Shown here piece after piece: positions 33,631 through 42,535 of a stretch of 64,000 bases of DNA. Position 1 is the first letter of the stretch. The number at the start of each line of letters is the position of its first letter. The stretch spans positions 2,018,001 through 2,082,000 of the forward strand of contig NZ_CP058986.1 of assembly GCF_019278525.1 (NCBI RefSeq), read 5' to 3'. The notes below the pieces were generated by a model. That model was not told where the DNA came from, did not search any database, and worked only from the letters and a program-made list of their open reading frames with translations. Origin of the DNA: Polaribacter sp. HaHaR_3_91 (lineage in GTDB: Bacteria; Bacteroidota; Bacteroidia; Flavobacteriales; Flavobacteriaceae). The translations under genes and the position numbers were made by a program.

Positions 33631-35577
33631 TTAGTTCTTTTCTAAAATTATATAACCACTCTCAGAAATAATAATTTGTTTGTAAAACTCCTTTAAAGTA
33701 TAATATTCTGCTACAGAAAAGATTTTTTTTGAGATTTGCATTCTTGTTAAAACAGTAATTGTATTTCCTTTTTTTACTGTTTTAAGTATGAATCTACCAC
33801 CTTTATTAGGTAGTGATATTGCTTTGTCTTTAGGTAAATTTACAATGGTGTAATTTTCTGGAATTGTTAAGCTTAAGTAAAAATTATTCAGTCTAGCATA
33901 CCCAAAATCTACAGGGTAATTTCTTTCTTTTAATTTAAAAGGATTTTGTTTTATTCTATTAAATAGAAACGGATTTATTCTTATTTTGTTACCTAAGACT
34001 TCATCCATTTCTAATCGGATCGTAAATTTTTCTTGTAATTTTTTATCTAAGTTTTCTAAATTGTCTCTTTCATATTCATCAACTTCTAGGTTTGGATATT
34101 TAGCTTCAAAATTTTCTAAATAACTATCTTCATTAGTTAACGACATTTTTTTTCTTTGCTCTGTTGCTAAAAGACCGTTTCTTATCATCATTAAAGATCC
34201 AGTAAATACGCCTTCTTCATCTAACGTAAGACTAGAGTTTATGTTTAGGGATGATCTGTATTTTGGCTTTAAAGTTACCCAAGAGCTTTCTTCTTTAAAG
34301 TTGATTATTCTAGCTTCTCCATTTAATACTCTATACGGAACTTCTCCAAAAGGAATAAATTTGTCTGTTGCGTCTAAAAAATAAGATGTACCATCTATAA
34401 CAGCTTGAACAATTACATAATTATAGTCATAAATAACTGGAAATATTTTTGTAGGAATTCCGTTTTCTCTTGTAGATAAAACGACTAAATTGGCATCTAT
34501 ATCCGCCGCTTTTAAACTGTTGTATAACGAAATGTTTATTTCACCAACATCACCAGATTTTTGCTGAAAAGCTTCTTTTACTTTTGCATCTTCATTGGTC
34601 CAATACTTTTCATTCCAAGTGTAATGATTCTGAATAAAAGTGTAAATTTTTTGCGCTCTATCTAAACTGTTTTCAGTTTCTAAAATAGCTTCAGAAATAT
34701 TTTTTCTAAAAAAAGTTTTTTTTGAGGTCTGATTATTAAAAAAACGATCTTTTAAGCTTTTATCGGCTTGTTTCCAAGTAGTCGTTAAGTTGTCTACAAC
34801 ACCTCTATAACTAGTAATCGATTTTATATCAAAAGAAATTTTAGAGATGTAATTTTTTTTGCTCAACATATAATCTTCTTCTTTAAAAGCAGGAATATCA
34901 TTCATCCCATAAGAATATGTTGCACATCCTCCTTCACCTATACCATCAACATAGACACATTTTTTATCCATCGAAGGTTCGTCTTTATCTAATTGTAAAT
35001 AGCCTGTTTTTTTTATATTATATTGATAATTCCCTAAGATAGATGCATCAAATTCACTTTTTATTTTTGGTATGTCAGATTGAAACTCCCAATCGTTAAT
35101 GCTTAAATACGGAGATAAAATACTGTAGGTGTATTCTATAACGGAGCCTTCTTTTATATTAGGTAGCGTAAAGTTTTTAACCGTCCAGGTATCTCGTTCT
35201 TTAGTAGTAAAGATATCCTTATCATCAAGATATGTGCTGCTCATAGTACCGTTTTCGGTAATATTATAAGTAACTGCACTAATGTCTTTAACTTTCTGTT
35301 TTTCGTATAAGTTAATTGTAATATCGGCTAAATTAAAAGAAGCCTTATCTAAAATCTTAATTCGATAGTAGTAATCTGTTCTAGGAATTTCATCATTATC
35401 TCTATCTGGATATCTATTTGCGTGTTCGTATAAAACAACAGCGGTTGCCGTAGAGTCTTTATCGTAAATTGTCATTTGTAATTCTTCTAGAGTGGTTTTA
35501 CCCATTTTAGTAGTTTTACTTTTTTGCGCAATAATTAAAGTGGATGAGAGTAGGAGTAATAGGGTTAAAGATTTCAT
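33631..35577 (-). CDS. DUF3857 transglutaminase-like protein lacking the Cys nucleophile
   Basis: The 648-residue exported protein has a signal peptide (cleavage near IIAQ18), the DUF3857 domain (residues ~40-240, YRIKILDKASFNLADITINLYEKQ) and a transglutaminase-like core (~290-420, RAQKIYTFIQNHYTWNEKYW). At the usual GxCxD position it reads KSGDVGEIN, so the catalytic Cys is absent. A C-terminal DUF3858-like beta domain follows. It is probably a structural or binding protein. It directly abuts the exonuclease gene, 35578-36657. Confidence 0.8.
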   Translation of the reverse strand: MKSLTLLLLLSSTLIIAQKSKTTKMGKTTLEELQMTIYDKDSTATAVVLYEHANRYPDRDNDEIPRTDYYYRIKILDKASFNLADITINLYEKQKVKDISAVTYNITENGTMSSTYLDDKDIFTTKERDTWTVKNFTLPNIKEGSVIEYTYSILSPYLSINDWEFQSDIPKIKSEFDASILGNYQYNIKKTGYLQLDKDEPSMDKKCVYVDGIGEGGCATYSYGMNDIPAFKEEDYMLSKKNYISKISFDIKSITSYRGVVDNLTTTWKQADKSLKDRFFNNQTSKKTFFRKNISEAILETENSLDRAQKIYTFIQNHYTWNEKYWTNEDAKVKEAFQQKSGDVGEINISLYNSLKAADIDANLVVLSTRENGIPTKIFPVIYDYNYVIVQAVIDGTSYFLDATDKFIPFGEVPYRVLNGEARIINFKEESSWVTLKPKYRSSLNINSSLTLDEEGVFTGSLMMIRNGLLATEQRKKMSLTNEDSYLENFEAKYPNLEVDEYERDNLENLDKKLQEKFTIRLEMDEVLGNKIRINPFLFNRIKQNPFKLKERNYPVDFGYARLNNFYLSLTIPENYTIVNLPKDKAISLPNKGGRFILKTVKKGNTITVLTRMQISKKIFSVAEYYTLKEFYKQIIISESGYIILEKN

Positions 35578-36657
35578 TTACAGTCTAATAATTTTCTGTA
35601 CTTTATTTTTGTTGATGTAATTTTTGATAATATTTTTTGCTTGAATCTTGTTTTCAATAGGAGTTAAGATCGTTTTTAAAATATCTATCTTACTTTCTTG
35701 ATTGCTTAAGTTTGTGTAACCACAACCATATACCTCGTTCTTTTCTATTAAAATTACGGCATTTTCTTCTACTTCTCTCCCTTTTTCAATGATAATAAAA
35801 TCTTCATTATTAAAATCTTGAGTAATAAATTTCGGATTCTTCTTAAAATTAAATTTAGGAGTTAAAGCATCTAATTCGATAGCATATTTTAAACGGGTAA
35901 AAAGTTCATTTCCTGTTTTGTCAAAAGAAATAGATTGTGCTCTTTCCTGAATTTTAACTGCTCTTTTGGTTACCTTTAGAAAGAGGTTATTTACTTCCGA
36001 TTTAATATTCTTTCCTTTTCCAATAAATACAACTCTACCTTCTTTATCATGAATGTAAAAAACTCCTTGTACAGTTGGTATTTCCTCTATTAAACTTCTT
36101 AATTTTTGCTTTTGATGTCTTCTGTCAAAATACTTTATAGAACTTTGTATAATACTTTTATTCGTGTCTTTTTCTAAGAGTAATTTAAACAATTGCACGG
36201 TTGCCAAAGCATCTCCAGAAGCTCTATGTCTGTCTGTAATTGGTATTCCTAAAGATTTGGTAAGTTTCCCTAAGCTGTAAGAAGGTTGGTCTAAAATTAA
36301 TTTCTGACTTAATTCTACAGTACACAAGGTATTTCTATTAAAGTCGTACCCTAATCGATCAAATTCGGTACTTAAAATTCTGTAATCGAAAGTGGTATTA
36401 TGAGCAACTAAAATACAATCTGATGTAATTTCTATAATCCGTTTGGCAACTTCATAGAATTTAGGTGCATTTTTAAGCATTTTATTATTAATGCCCGTAA
36501 GTTTTACCACAAATTCTTGAATGGGCTTTTCCGGATTTACTAAGCTAATGAATTGGTCTACTGTTGTGTGGCCGTCAAATTTATATATAGCAATTTCTGT
36601 GATGCCTTCTTCATTAAATTTTCCTCCTGTGGTTTCAATATCTAAAATTGCGTACAA
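35578..36657 (-). CDS. Exonuclease (DnaQ-like) fused to a GIY-YIG-like domain
   Basis: The 359-residue protein starts with a 3'-5' exonuclease domain (residues ~1-165): DIETTG (Exo I), HNTTFDYRIL (Exo II) and HRASGDALATV (Exo III, DEDDh type). After a linker, residues ~195-275 resemble the UvrC N-terminal GIY-YIG nuclease (GVFYIHDKEGRVVFIGKGKNI), but the residue pair after KNIK is SE instead of the usual KR, so the catalytic Arg may be lost. It is related to bacterial DnaQ-UvrC-like fusion proteins. It lies between yggS and the DUF3857 gene. Confidence 0.85.
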   Translation of the reverse strand: MYAILDIETTGGKFNEEGITEIAIYKFDGHTTVDQFISLVNPEKPIQEFVVKLTGINNKMLKNAPKFYEVAKRIIEITSDCILVAHNTTFDYRILSTEFDRLGYDFNRNTLCTVELSQKLILDQPSYSLGKLTKSLGIPITDRHRASGDALATVQLFKLLLEKDTNKSIIQSSIKYFDRRHQKQKLRSLIEEIPTVQGVFYIHDKEGRVVFIGKGKNIKSEVNNLFLKVTKRAVKIQERAQSISFDKTGNELFTRLKYAIELDALTPKFNFKKNPKFITQDFNNEDFIIIEKGREVEENAVILIEKNEVYGCGYTNLSNQESKIDILKTILTPIENKIQAKNIIKNYINKNKVQKIIRL

Positions 36658-36680
36658 AGTCTTTTTCTTTTATGATAAAA

Positions 36681-37340
36681 TTAAGCATTATAATTTCTTT
36701 GACCAAATATAGAACTACCAACTCTTACCATATTACTTCCATTTTCTATAGCAAGTATATAATCTCCACTCATTCCCATTGATAAAGTTTTTAGTGATGG
36801 GTATTGAGTTTTAAGTTCGTTAAAAAAGGTATTTAGTGATGAAAATTCTTCTTGTAACTGTTTCTTATTGTCTGTAAATGTGGCCATTCCCATAAAACCG
36901 GTAATTTTTATGTTCTTTAATTCTACGAATGCTTCTGATGCTAAAATTTTATTTATTTCATCAAAAGACAAACCAAATTTGGTGTCTTCTTTGGCTATTT
37001 TTACTTGTAATAAACAGTTGATAACTTTATCATGTTTTTTTGCTTGCTTGTTGATTTCCTTTAAAGTAGAGAATTTATCAACTCCATGAATCAAATCTAC
37101 AAAATGTGCCATGTACTTTACCTTATTACTTTGTAAATGACCAATCATATGCCACTGAATGTCTTTTGGTAAAGCATCATATTTATCCACCATTTCCTGA
37201 ATTTTATTCTCACCAAAAATACGCTGACCAGCAGCATATGCTTCTTGCAAGTCTTCTAAAGGTTTGGTTTTAGAAACAGCTACTAAAGTTACATTTTCTG
37301 GAAGTGATTGTTTTATTTCTAATAGATTTTCTTTAATCAT
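36681..37340 (-). CDS. YggS-family pyridoxal phosphate homeostasis protein
   Basis: The 219-residue protein is a fold-type III PLP-binding protein: VTLVAVSKTKP (PLP-lysine), GQRIFGENKIQEM, WHMIGHLQSNKVKYM, TKFGLSF, GFMGMATF and LSMGMSGDYILAIENGSNMVRVGSSIFG. YggS/PLPBP proteins buffer PLP and affect amino-acid metabolism. It lies 23 bases upstream of the exonuclease gene and downstream of the serC-serA group, whose SerC uses PLP. Confidence 0.95.
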   Translation of the reverse strand: MIKENLLEIKQSLPENVTLVAVSKTKPLEDLQEAYAAGQRIFGENKIQEMVDKYDALPKDIQWHMIGHLQSNKVKYMAHFVDLIHGVDKFSTLKEINKQAKKHDKVINCLLQVKIAKEDTKFGLSFDEINKILASEAFVELKNIKITGFMGMATFTDNKKQLQEEFSSLNTFFNELKTQYPSLKTLSMGMSGDYILAIENGSNMVRVGSSIFGQRNYNA

Positions 37341-37412
37341 GTTTTCTTTTTTTGTTATTCAGACGAAGATTCTAAATATTAGGTATGGATGAAATTTCAC
37401 AATCACATAAAA

Positions 37413-37470
37413 AATAATTTCGAAATGACAGTTGTTGTTATAAAATAACTGTCATTTCGAATGAAATTAT
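37413..37470. repeat. REP-like long hairpin between yggS and serA
   Basis: The 15-bp perfect arms TTCGAAATGACAGTT and AACTGTCATTTCGAA (37419-37433, 37447-37461) are flanked by further pairing AATAATTT/AAATTATT and T-runs. It can serve as terminator for serA on the minus strand. The ATTTCGAAATGACA core is common in flavobacterial intergenic DNA. Confidence 0.65.
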
Positions 37471-37501
37471 TTTTTTAAGAATCTTGTATTAATAATTTTT
37501 T

Positions 37502-38455
37502 CTAATTCTTTAACAAAGCAATAATCTGATTTGCTAATTCAACTCCAATTCTATCTTGTGCTTCTTTGGTTGCAGCGCCAATATGCGGAGTTAAAGAAAT
37601 TTCTGGATTCATTAATAATTGTACTGCTGGAGTAGGTTCTGTTTCAAAAACATCTAAACCTGCAAATTGTACTTTACCGCTTTCTATAGCTTTTACTAAA
37701 TCTACTTCGTGTAAAATACCACCTCTAGATGTATTTATTATACCTACACCGTCTTTCATTTTTTCAAATTCTGATGCCGTAATAATATAATCTTCTTGAT
37801 CTGGTGTGTGTAAAGTAATAAAGTCCGACTCTTTTAAAAGTTCTTCTTTATCTACAGTTTCAATAATAAAGGTAGTTTTTTGTCCGTTAAAAAACTCTAA
37901 AGTAATTGGTGCACTTGTAACTTCATCATCAGTTGCTAAAACATTCATTCCAACACCAATAGCAATTTTTGCAACTTCTTGACCAATGCGTCCAAAACCG
38001 ATAATACCAATTGTTTTTCCTCTTAATTCAATTCCCTCAGAGTAGGCTTTTTTCAATTCTTTAAAACGAGAATCTCCTTCTAAAGGCATTTCTCTATTTG
38101 AAGAATGTAAAAAACGAGCCATCCCAAAAAGGTGTGCAAAAACCAATTCTGCCACAGAGCCAGATGAAGCTTTTGGTGTGTTAATTACATGTAAACCGTT
38201 GTCTTCTGCATATTCTACATCTATATTATCTAAGCCAACACCACCACGTCCAATTAATTTTAGACTTGGGCAAGCTTCCATTAATTCTTGTCTTACTTGT
38301 GTTGCGCTTCTTACTAAAATTGCATCAACATTGTTTTCATTGATATAACTTTCTAACTGATTTTGTGCTACTTTTATGTCTAGTACTTCAAATCCTCCTT
38401 TTTCTAAAGCATCTATTCCGCTTTTAGAAATTCCATCGTTTGCTAATATTTTCAT
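37502..38455 (-). CDS. serA: D-3-phosphoglycerate dehydrogenase
   Basis: The 317-residue enzyme oxidises 3-phosphoglycerate to 3-phosphohydroxypyruvate with NAD+, the first step of serine synthesis. It shows the D-2-hydroxyacid dehydrogenase pattern: VRSATQV, GRGGVGLDNID, IGIIGFGRIGQEVAKIA (Rossmann), HTPDQEDYIITASEFEKMKDGVGIINTSRGG and ETEPTPAVQLLMNPEISLTPHIGAAT (catalytic His). It is the short form without ACT domain. The start at 38455 (MKILANDG) is preferred over ATG 38473. serC, the next enzyme, is just upstream. Confidence 0.93.
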   Translation of the reverse strand: MKILANDGISKSGIDALEKGGFEVLDIKVAQNQLESYINENNVDAILVRSATQVRQELMEACPSLKLIGRGGVGLDNIDVEYAEDNGLHVINTPKASSGSVAELVFAHLFGMARFLHSSNREMPLEGDSRFKELKKAYSEGIELRGKTIGIIGFGRIGQEVAKIAIGVGMNVLATDDEVTSAPITLEFFNGQKTTFIIETVDKEELLKESDFITLHTPDQEDYIITASEFEKMKDGVGIINTSRGGILHEVDLVKAIESGKVQFAGLDVFETEPTPAVQLLMNPEISLTPHIGAATKEAQDRIGVELANQIIALLKN

Positions 38456-38479
38456 TCTAACTATTGGGGTCATTCTTAA

Positions 38480-38545
38480 TGTTGAAATGTGGCAATCTTA
38501 ACGTAAGATTCCTTCATTTCAATCGGAATGACGATTTTTATTTTA
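38480..38545. repeat. Short REP-like sequence between serC and serA
   Basis: GCAATCTTAACGTAAGATTCC and TTCAATCGGAATGACGATTTTT resemble the ATTTCGAAATGACA-type element near 37420 and are typical intergenic debris in flavobacteria. Confidence 0.4.
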
Positions 38546-39610
38546 TTTTTGAATTCTTTCTAACTCTTGCATCGCATCAACCAAAACTTGTACGCTATAT
38601 AAAGGTAAGGCGTTGTACATACTTGCTCTATAACCACCAACACTTCTGTGTCCATTTATTCCGCTAATTCCTGCTTCTTTACACATGGTATCAAATTTCT
38701 CCTTTAAAGAATCATCTGTTAAAGTAAAAGTAGCATTCATTGTACTTCTGTCTTCTTTGGCTACAATTCCTTTAAACAACGGGTTTCTATCAATTTCAGA
38801 GTATAAAAGGGCTGCTTTTTTATTATTTACTTCTTCAATAAATTCAATTCCGCCTAAATCTTTTAACCATTGTAAGGTTAACATAGAAACATAGATTGCA
38901 AATACAGAAGGTGTATTAAACATACTATCTTTATCAATATGAATTTGATAGTTTAACATAGAAGGAATATGTCTTTCTACTTTACCTAAAATTTCTTCTT
39001 TAATAATGACTAAAGTTGCACCAGCTGGCCCCATATTTTTCTGAGCACCTGCATAAATAAGATCGAATTTTTCGAAATCTAACTGACGAGAAAAAATGTC
39101 TGAACTCATATCACAAACCAAAGGAATATTGGTTTCCGGAAAATCTTTCATCTGCGTACCAGCAACGGTATTGTTACTTGTACAGTGAAAATAATCTGCA
39201 TCTTCTGGTATTGTATATCCTTTAGGAATATAGTTGTAACCTTTGTCTTTAGAAGAACCAACTTCTACAACTTCTCCAAAAGCTTTTGCTTCTTTAATTG
39301 CTTTATCTGCCCAAGTACCCGTATTTAAATACGCTGCTTTTTTATCTAACAAATTGTAAGCAACCATTAAAAACTCTAAACTTGCACCACCTTGTAAAAA
39401 CAAAGCTTTGTAACCTTTATTTTCTAATCCTAACAATTCTAAAGCTAAAGAACGTGCTTTTTCTATTACTTCTACAAAAGGTTTACTTCTGTGAGAAATT
39501 TCTATTAATGATAAATTATCATCATTAAAGTTTAAGATTGCTTCTGAAGCTTTTTGCAATACTTCTTGTGGTAAAATACAAGGACCTGCACTGAAATTAT
39601 GTTTTTTCAT
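38543..39610 (-). CDS. serC: Phosphoserine aminotransferase
   Basis: SerC converts 3-phosphohydroxypyruvate and glutamate to phosphoserine (PLP enzyme, fold type I). The 355-residue protein starts MKKHNFSAGPCILP and has IEISHRSKPFVEVIE, FLQGGASLEFLMVAYN, TSNNTVAGTQ, DMSSDIFSR, the PLP-lysine in DLIYAGAQKNMGPAGATLVI, and SGINGHRSVGGYRASMYNALP. It is upstream of serA on the same strand, giving the first two steps of serine synthesis together. Confidence 0.97.
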   Translation of the reverse strand: MKKHNFSAGPCILPQEVLQKASEAILNFNDDNLSLIEISHRSKPFVEVIEKARSLALELLGLENKGYKALFLQGGASLEFLMVAYNLLDKKAAYLNTGTWADKAIKEAKAFGEVVEVGSSKDKGYNYIPKGYTIPEDADYFHCTSNNTVAGTQMKDFPETNIPLVCDMSSDIFSRQLDFEKFDLIYAGAQKNMGPAGATLVIIKEEILGKVERHIPSMLNYQIHIDKDSMFNTPSVFAIYVSMLTLQWLKDLGGIEFIEEVNNKKAALLYSEIDRNPLFKGIVAKEDRSTMNATFTLTDDSLKEKFDTMCKEAGISGINGHRSVGGYRASMYNALPLYSVQVLVDAMQELERIQK

Positions 39611-39649
39611 ACTCTTAAGTTCAATATTTAATGTTTTAGATTCAAAGTT

Positions 39650-39712
39650 GTAACACTTTGCGAACTTTGCGAAAAACTGAGCGTCTTCGCGATTTAATTT
39701 AATATCCCTTTG
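39650..39712. repeat. Short flavobacterial intergenic repeat (TTTGCGAA type)
   Basis: CACTTTGCGAACTTTGCGAA and CTGAGCGTCTTCGCG form tandem GCGAA-like units between the acyl-CoA reductase and serC genes. From memory, such pieces recur in flavobacterial intergenic DNA. Confidence 0.35.
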
Positions 39713-39718
39713 TAAGGT

Positions 39719-40780
39719 TTATATTGTTGATAAAAATTCTAATGTATTTACACCATCTGCGTAATCTGTTAATTTAGGATGTTGTGTTTGCCCAAAAGCG
39801 ATTTCATTTTCTATAAAGTCTTTGGCAACAATACATTGAATTTTATCTTTATCTTGATGTAATTTTATTTTTAAATCTGTTTCATTGTCGTAATATTCAT
39901 AGAAAATAGTAGCAATAGGAGAGGCATAGCTTTCGTCTTCTTTAATCATTAGAAAACCATTTTCTAACAAATCAAACAAGCTCATTAAATACACCGCTTT
40001 GTTATAATCATAATTATTCGCATATTTTGCGTTTTCAATCATGTCTTTTTTAGCATACATTCCTGTAAAAAAAGCATCAAAATTATAGCCTTTAGGCACA
40101 TATAATTTAGAAACAGATCTGCAACCTAAACCAAAGTATTGAAAAACATCATCCGATAATTTAATAAAATCTTCTTCGGTTTCTTTTCCGGTGATAACTG
40201 CCACGGAATTTCTACTTTTTCTAATAATATTTGGTTTATTTTTAAAATAATACTCAAAATATCGTGCTGTATTATCGCTTCCGGTAGCGATTACAGCATC
40301 AAAATCTGTCAACTTTTCTTCTGTAAAAGTAATTTTTCCCTTAAAAGTAGGTTCTACATACTCTAAATACTTCGCTAAAAAAGGTAATAAGTGTTTATCA
40401 CTAGAAGATTGCTTAACCAATACTGAATGCCCAGATATTAATACCGATAAAAAATCATGAAATCCTACCAAAGGTATGTTTCCAGCCATTACAATCGCAA
40501 CTTTTTTTGATGGTTTTATAGTTGAATCTAAACTTTTGGTAAATGTATTTAAGTTTTTTTCTGTTAGTGATTTATGTAGGCTATTTAAGGAGAATAAAAC
40601 ATTATCTTTTGTAAACCAAGAGTTCTTTTCTTGTGCTAGTTTTATTTGATGTAAAAAGCCATCAAAAAAGATTTCATTATGTTCAATATTATCGATTTTT
40701 TTTATTTTATCGATAGAAAACTGACCTAAAAAGGCGCCTAATTTTGCGAAAGCAATAATTCTGTTTTGAATACTATCCAT
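39719..40780 (-). CDS. LuxC-like acyl-CoA reductase
   Basis: The 353-residue protein has the aldehyde-dehydrogenase-like fold of the LuxC family: [36 protein letters not shown] (nucleotide binding), [32 protein letters not shown], and [17 protein letters not shown] with the catalytic Cys. It reduces acyl-CoA or acyl groups to aldehydes; the natural substrate in flavobacteria is unknown. It is divergent from the ferredoxin gene 70 bases away, a pairing that suggests an electron-transfer link. That is inference. Confidence 0.87.
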   Translation of the reverse strand: MDSIQNRIIAFAKLGAFLGQFSIDKIKKIDNIEHNEIFFDGFLHQIKLAQEKNSWFTKDNVLFSLNSLHKSLTEKNLNTFTKSLDSTIKPSKKVAIVMAGNIPLVGFHDFLSVLISGHSVLVKQSSSDKHLLPFLAKYLEYVEPTFKGKITFTEEKLTDFDAVIATGSDNTARYFEYYFKNKPNIIRKSRNSVAVITGKETEEDFIKLSDDVFQYFGLGCRSVSKLYVPKGYNFDAFFTGMYAKKDMIENAKYANNYDYNKAVYLMSLFDLLENGFLMIKEDESYASPIATIFYEYYDNETDLKIKLHQDKDKIQCIVAKDFIENEIAFGQTQHPKLTDYADGVNTLEFLSTI

Positions 40781-40785
40781 TTATT

Positions 40786-40816
40786 TTGGTTGTCTATTAT
40801 TTTGGCTTTATTTTTG
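40786..40816 (+). promoter_or_regulatory. Candidate promoter of the ferredoxin gene
   Basis: TATTTTTG (40809-40816) matches the -7 consensus TAnnTTTG. A TTG at 40786-40788 is the -33 element, 20 bases upstream. The ATG follows 34 bases downstream. Confidence 0.5.
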
Positions 40817-40850
40817 CAATTGCAAAGGTACAAAAACAGAACAGAAAATT

Positions 40851-41201
40851 ATGGCAATTATAATAACAGATGAATGTATAAATTGTGGGGCATGTGAACC
40901 AGAATGTCCTAACACTGCAATTTACGAAGGAGCAGATGATTGGAAATATTCAGACGGAACAGATTTGAAAGGAAATGCAGTCTTACCAAATGGTAAATCG
41001 GTAAATGCCGACGATGTTCAAGAACCAGTTTCTGATGAAATCTATTATATCGTTCCAGATAAGTGTACAGAATGTAAAGGTTTTCATGATGAGCCACAAT
41101 GTGCTGCAGTATGTCCTGTAGATTGTTGTGTACCAGATGACGACGTTGTAGAAACAGAAGAAGAGTTGTTAGCTAAGCAAAGCTTTATGCATAACGACTA
41201 A
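40851..41201 (+). CDS. 4Fe-4S dicluster ferredoxin
   Basis: The 116-residue protein has two cluster motifs: [12 protein letters not shown] at residues ~10-21 and [18 protein letters not shown] at ~71-88. It has the long insertion and acidic tail (ending FMHND) seen in YfhL-like/Allochromatium-type ferredoxins. It carries low-potential electrons in the cytoplasm. It is divergent from the acyl-CoA reductase gene. Confidence 0.95.
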   Translation: MAIIITDECINCGACEPECPNTAIYEGADDWKYSDGTDLKGNAVLPNGKSVNADDVQEPVSDEIYYIVPDKCTECKGFHDEPQCAAVCPVDCCVPDDDVVETEEELLAKQSFMHND

Positions 41202-41223
41202 TAAAATATTTTTATAATATTAT

Positions 41224-41256
41224 AAAAGCCCCAAATCAATCAGATTTGGGGCTTTT
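41224..41256 (+). terminator. Bidirectional terminator between ferredoxin and beta-propeller genes
   Basis: A 14-bp stem, AAAAGCCCCAAATC with GATTTGGGGCTTTT, has a 5-base loop and A/T flanks. It lies 22 bases after the ferredoxin stop. Confidence 0.88.
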
Positions 41257-41297
41257 ACTTTATAAATACCTTTATAGTAGTTGTTTAGAAAATATCT

Positions 41298-42480
41298 CTA
41301 GAATAGTAAATCTAGATCAAACGAATAAATATTACCGAAATCATCAGAGAAAAAGATAAATTTTGATTTTTTAGAAAAGAAAGGATCTTTACTAGAAGTA
41401 ACATCACCATTTTTTCCTTTTATTTTTGTTTTTAATCGAATGAGTTCTTTAAAAATATATTTGTTTTTCGTTTTTGTAATTTCATTTACAGAAATATAAT
41501 ATCTATTATTTTCTTTGTTTTTTACAGAATGCGCTTCAAATATTTTTCCGGATGTTACATGATTAATAATTGGTCTACTGGGACTTTTTCCCCTCTTAAG
41601 AGGCTCATACGGAATGTTTGTCCAATTTCCTTTTTTATCTCTTATTCTTAATACAAATTGAGGTTGATTAATTTTATCAACACTATTTTTAGAAGCCACC
41701 ATCATTTCTCCACTTTCTAAAACTGTCGCATTTAAGTGATCATCTGCGTTATTGTTTCCTTGTTGAATAATGATTGGTTGAGACCATTTATCTAATTTAT
41801 TTCCGTCATAATGAATTCGTTCGTAGATGGTTTGTGTATTTTGATTAGACCAAATTACAGATAGTTGGTTTTCTAATTTCGCAATTAAAGAAATGTCATC
41901 TTTATTTATATTATCAGCAATCGTAAATGGTGTAGACCAATTTTTTCCGTCTAAAGAATGCCAAACCATTATGGTTTCATTCATATCTGCACAAACCCAA
42001 AATTCATTTTTAGAATCTTGTGTAATCGTTGCAGTTTCTATAGAATGACAGTTTTTAGGAATAGAAAGCGTCTGTTTCCATTGAATTTTGTATTTCTCTT
42101 TTGAATAAGTCATTTTAACAACACTCAAATTACATTCATCCACTAAGACAATATGTACATCATTCTCTTTCTTAAAAACATCAGCTTTACGGGGTAAGTT
42201 TGTCAACTGCTTATTAATTACCGTTTGAGGAGACCATCCTGAAATATCTTTTTTTAATAACTTAGGTCCATCTTTATCACCAACAAAGTAACCAATGGCC
42301 ATGCTCTGTAGCCCATGATTTAGATTGAGATTTATCCGCTGTGGCATCTCCATAATCAACTTTATAAATAGGTGTTACATAAATTTCGGGTACCTTCTTT
42401 TTTTCAGAAAATGATTCTTGTTTGCAAATTATCAAACAAAAAAGAAGAGGTAATAGTGATAAAATGTTTTTTAATTTCAC
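41298..42480 (-). pseudogene. Frameshifted beta-propeller lipoprotein
   Basis: A GTG-started reading from 42480 gives a lipoprotein signal (LLFCLIIC, lipobox Cys) and runs through WATEHGHWLL before a stop at 42277. A second frame, open from 42359 to 41298, continues with VGDKDGPKLLKKD and ~330 residues of propeller-like strands with DGKNW and SGKIFEAHS segments. Dropping one T in CTTTGTTGG (about 42283-42291) joins them as HWLLVGDKDG, giving one protein of ~393 residues. It lies downstream of the phosphodiesterase gene in the phosphate-scavenging locus. It is either a real pseudogene or a sequencing error. Confidence 0.75.
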
Positions 42481-42535
42481 CTGATTGTTAATTAGATTTA
42501 CTGTTTATTAATGAAAAAAAAATAATAGCACCAAA

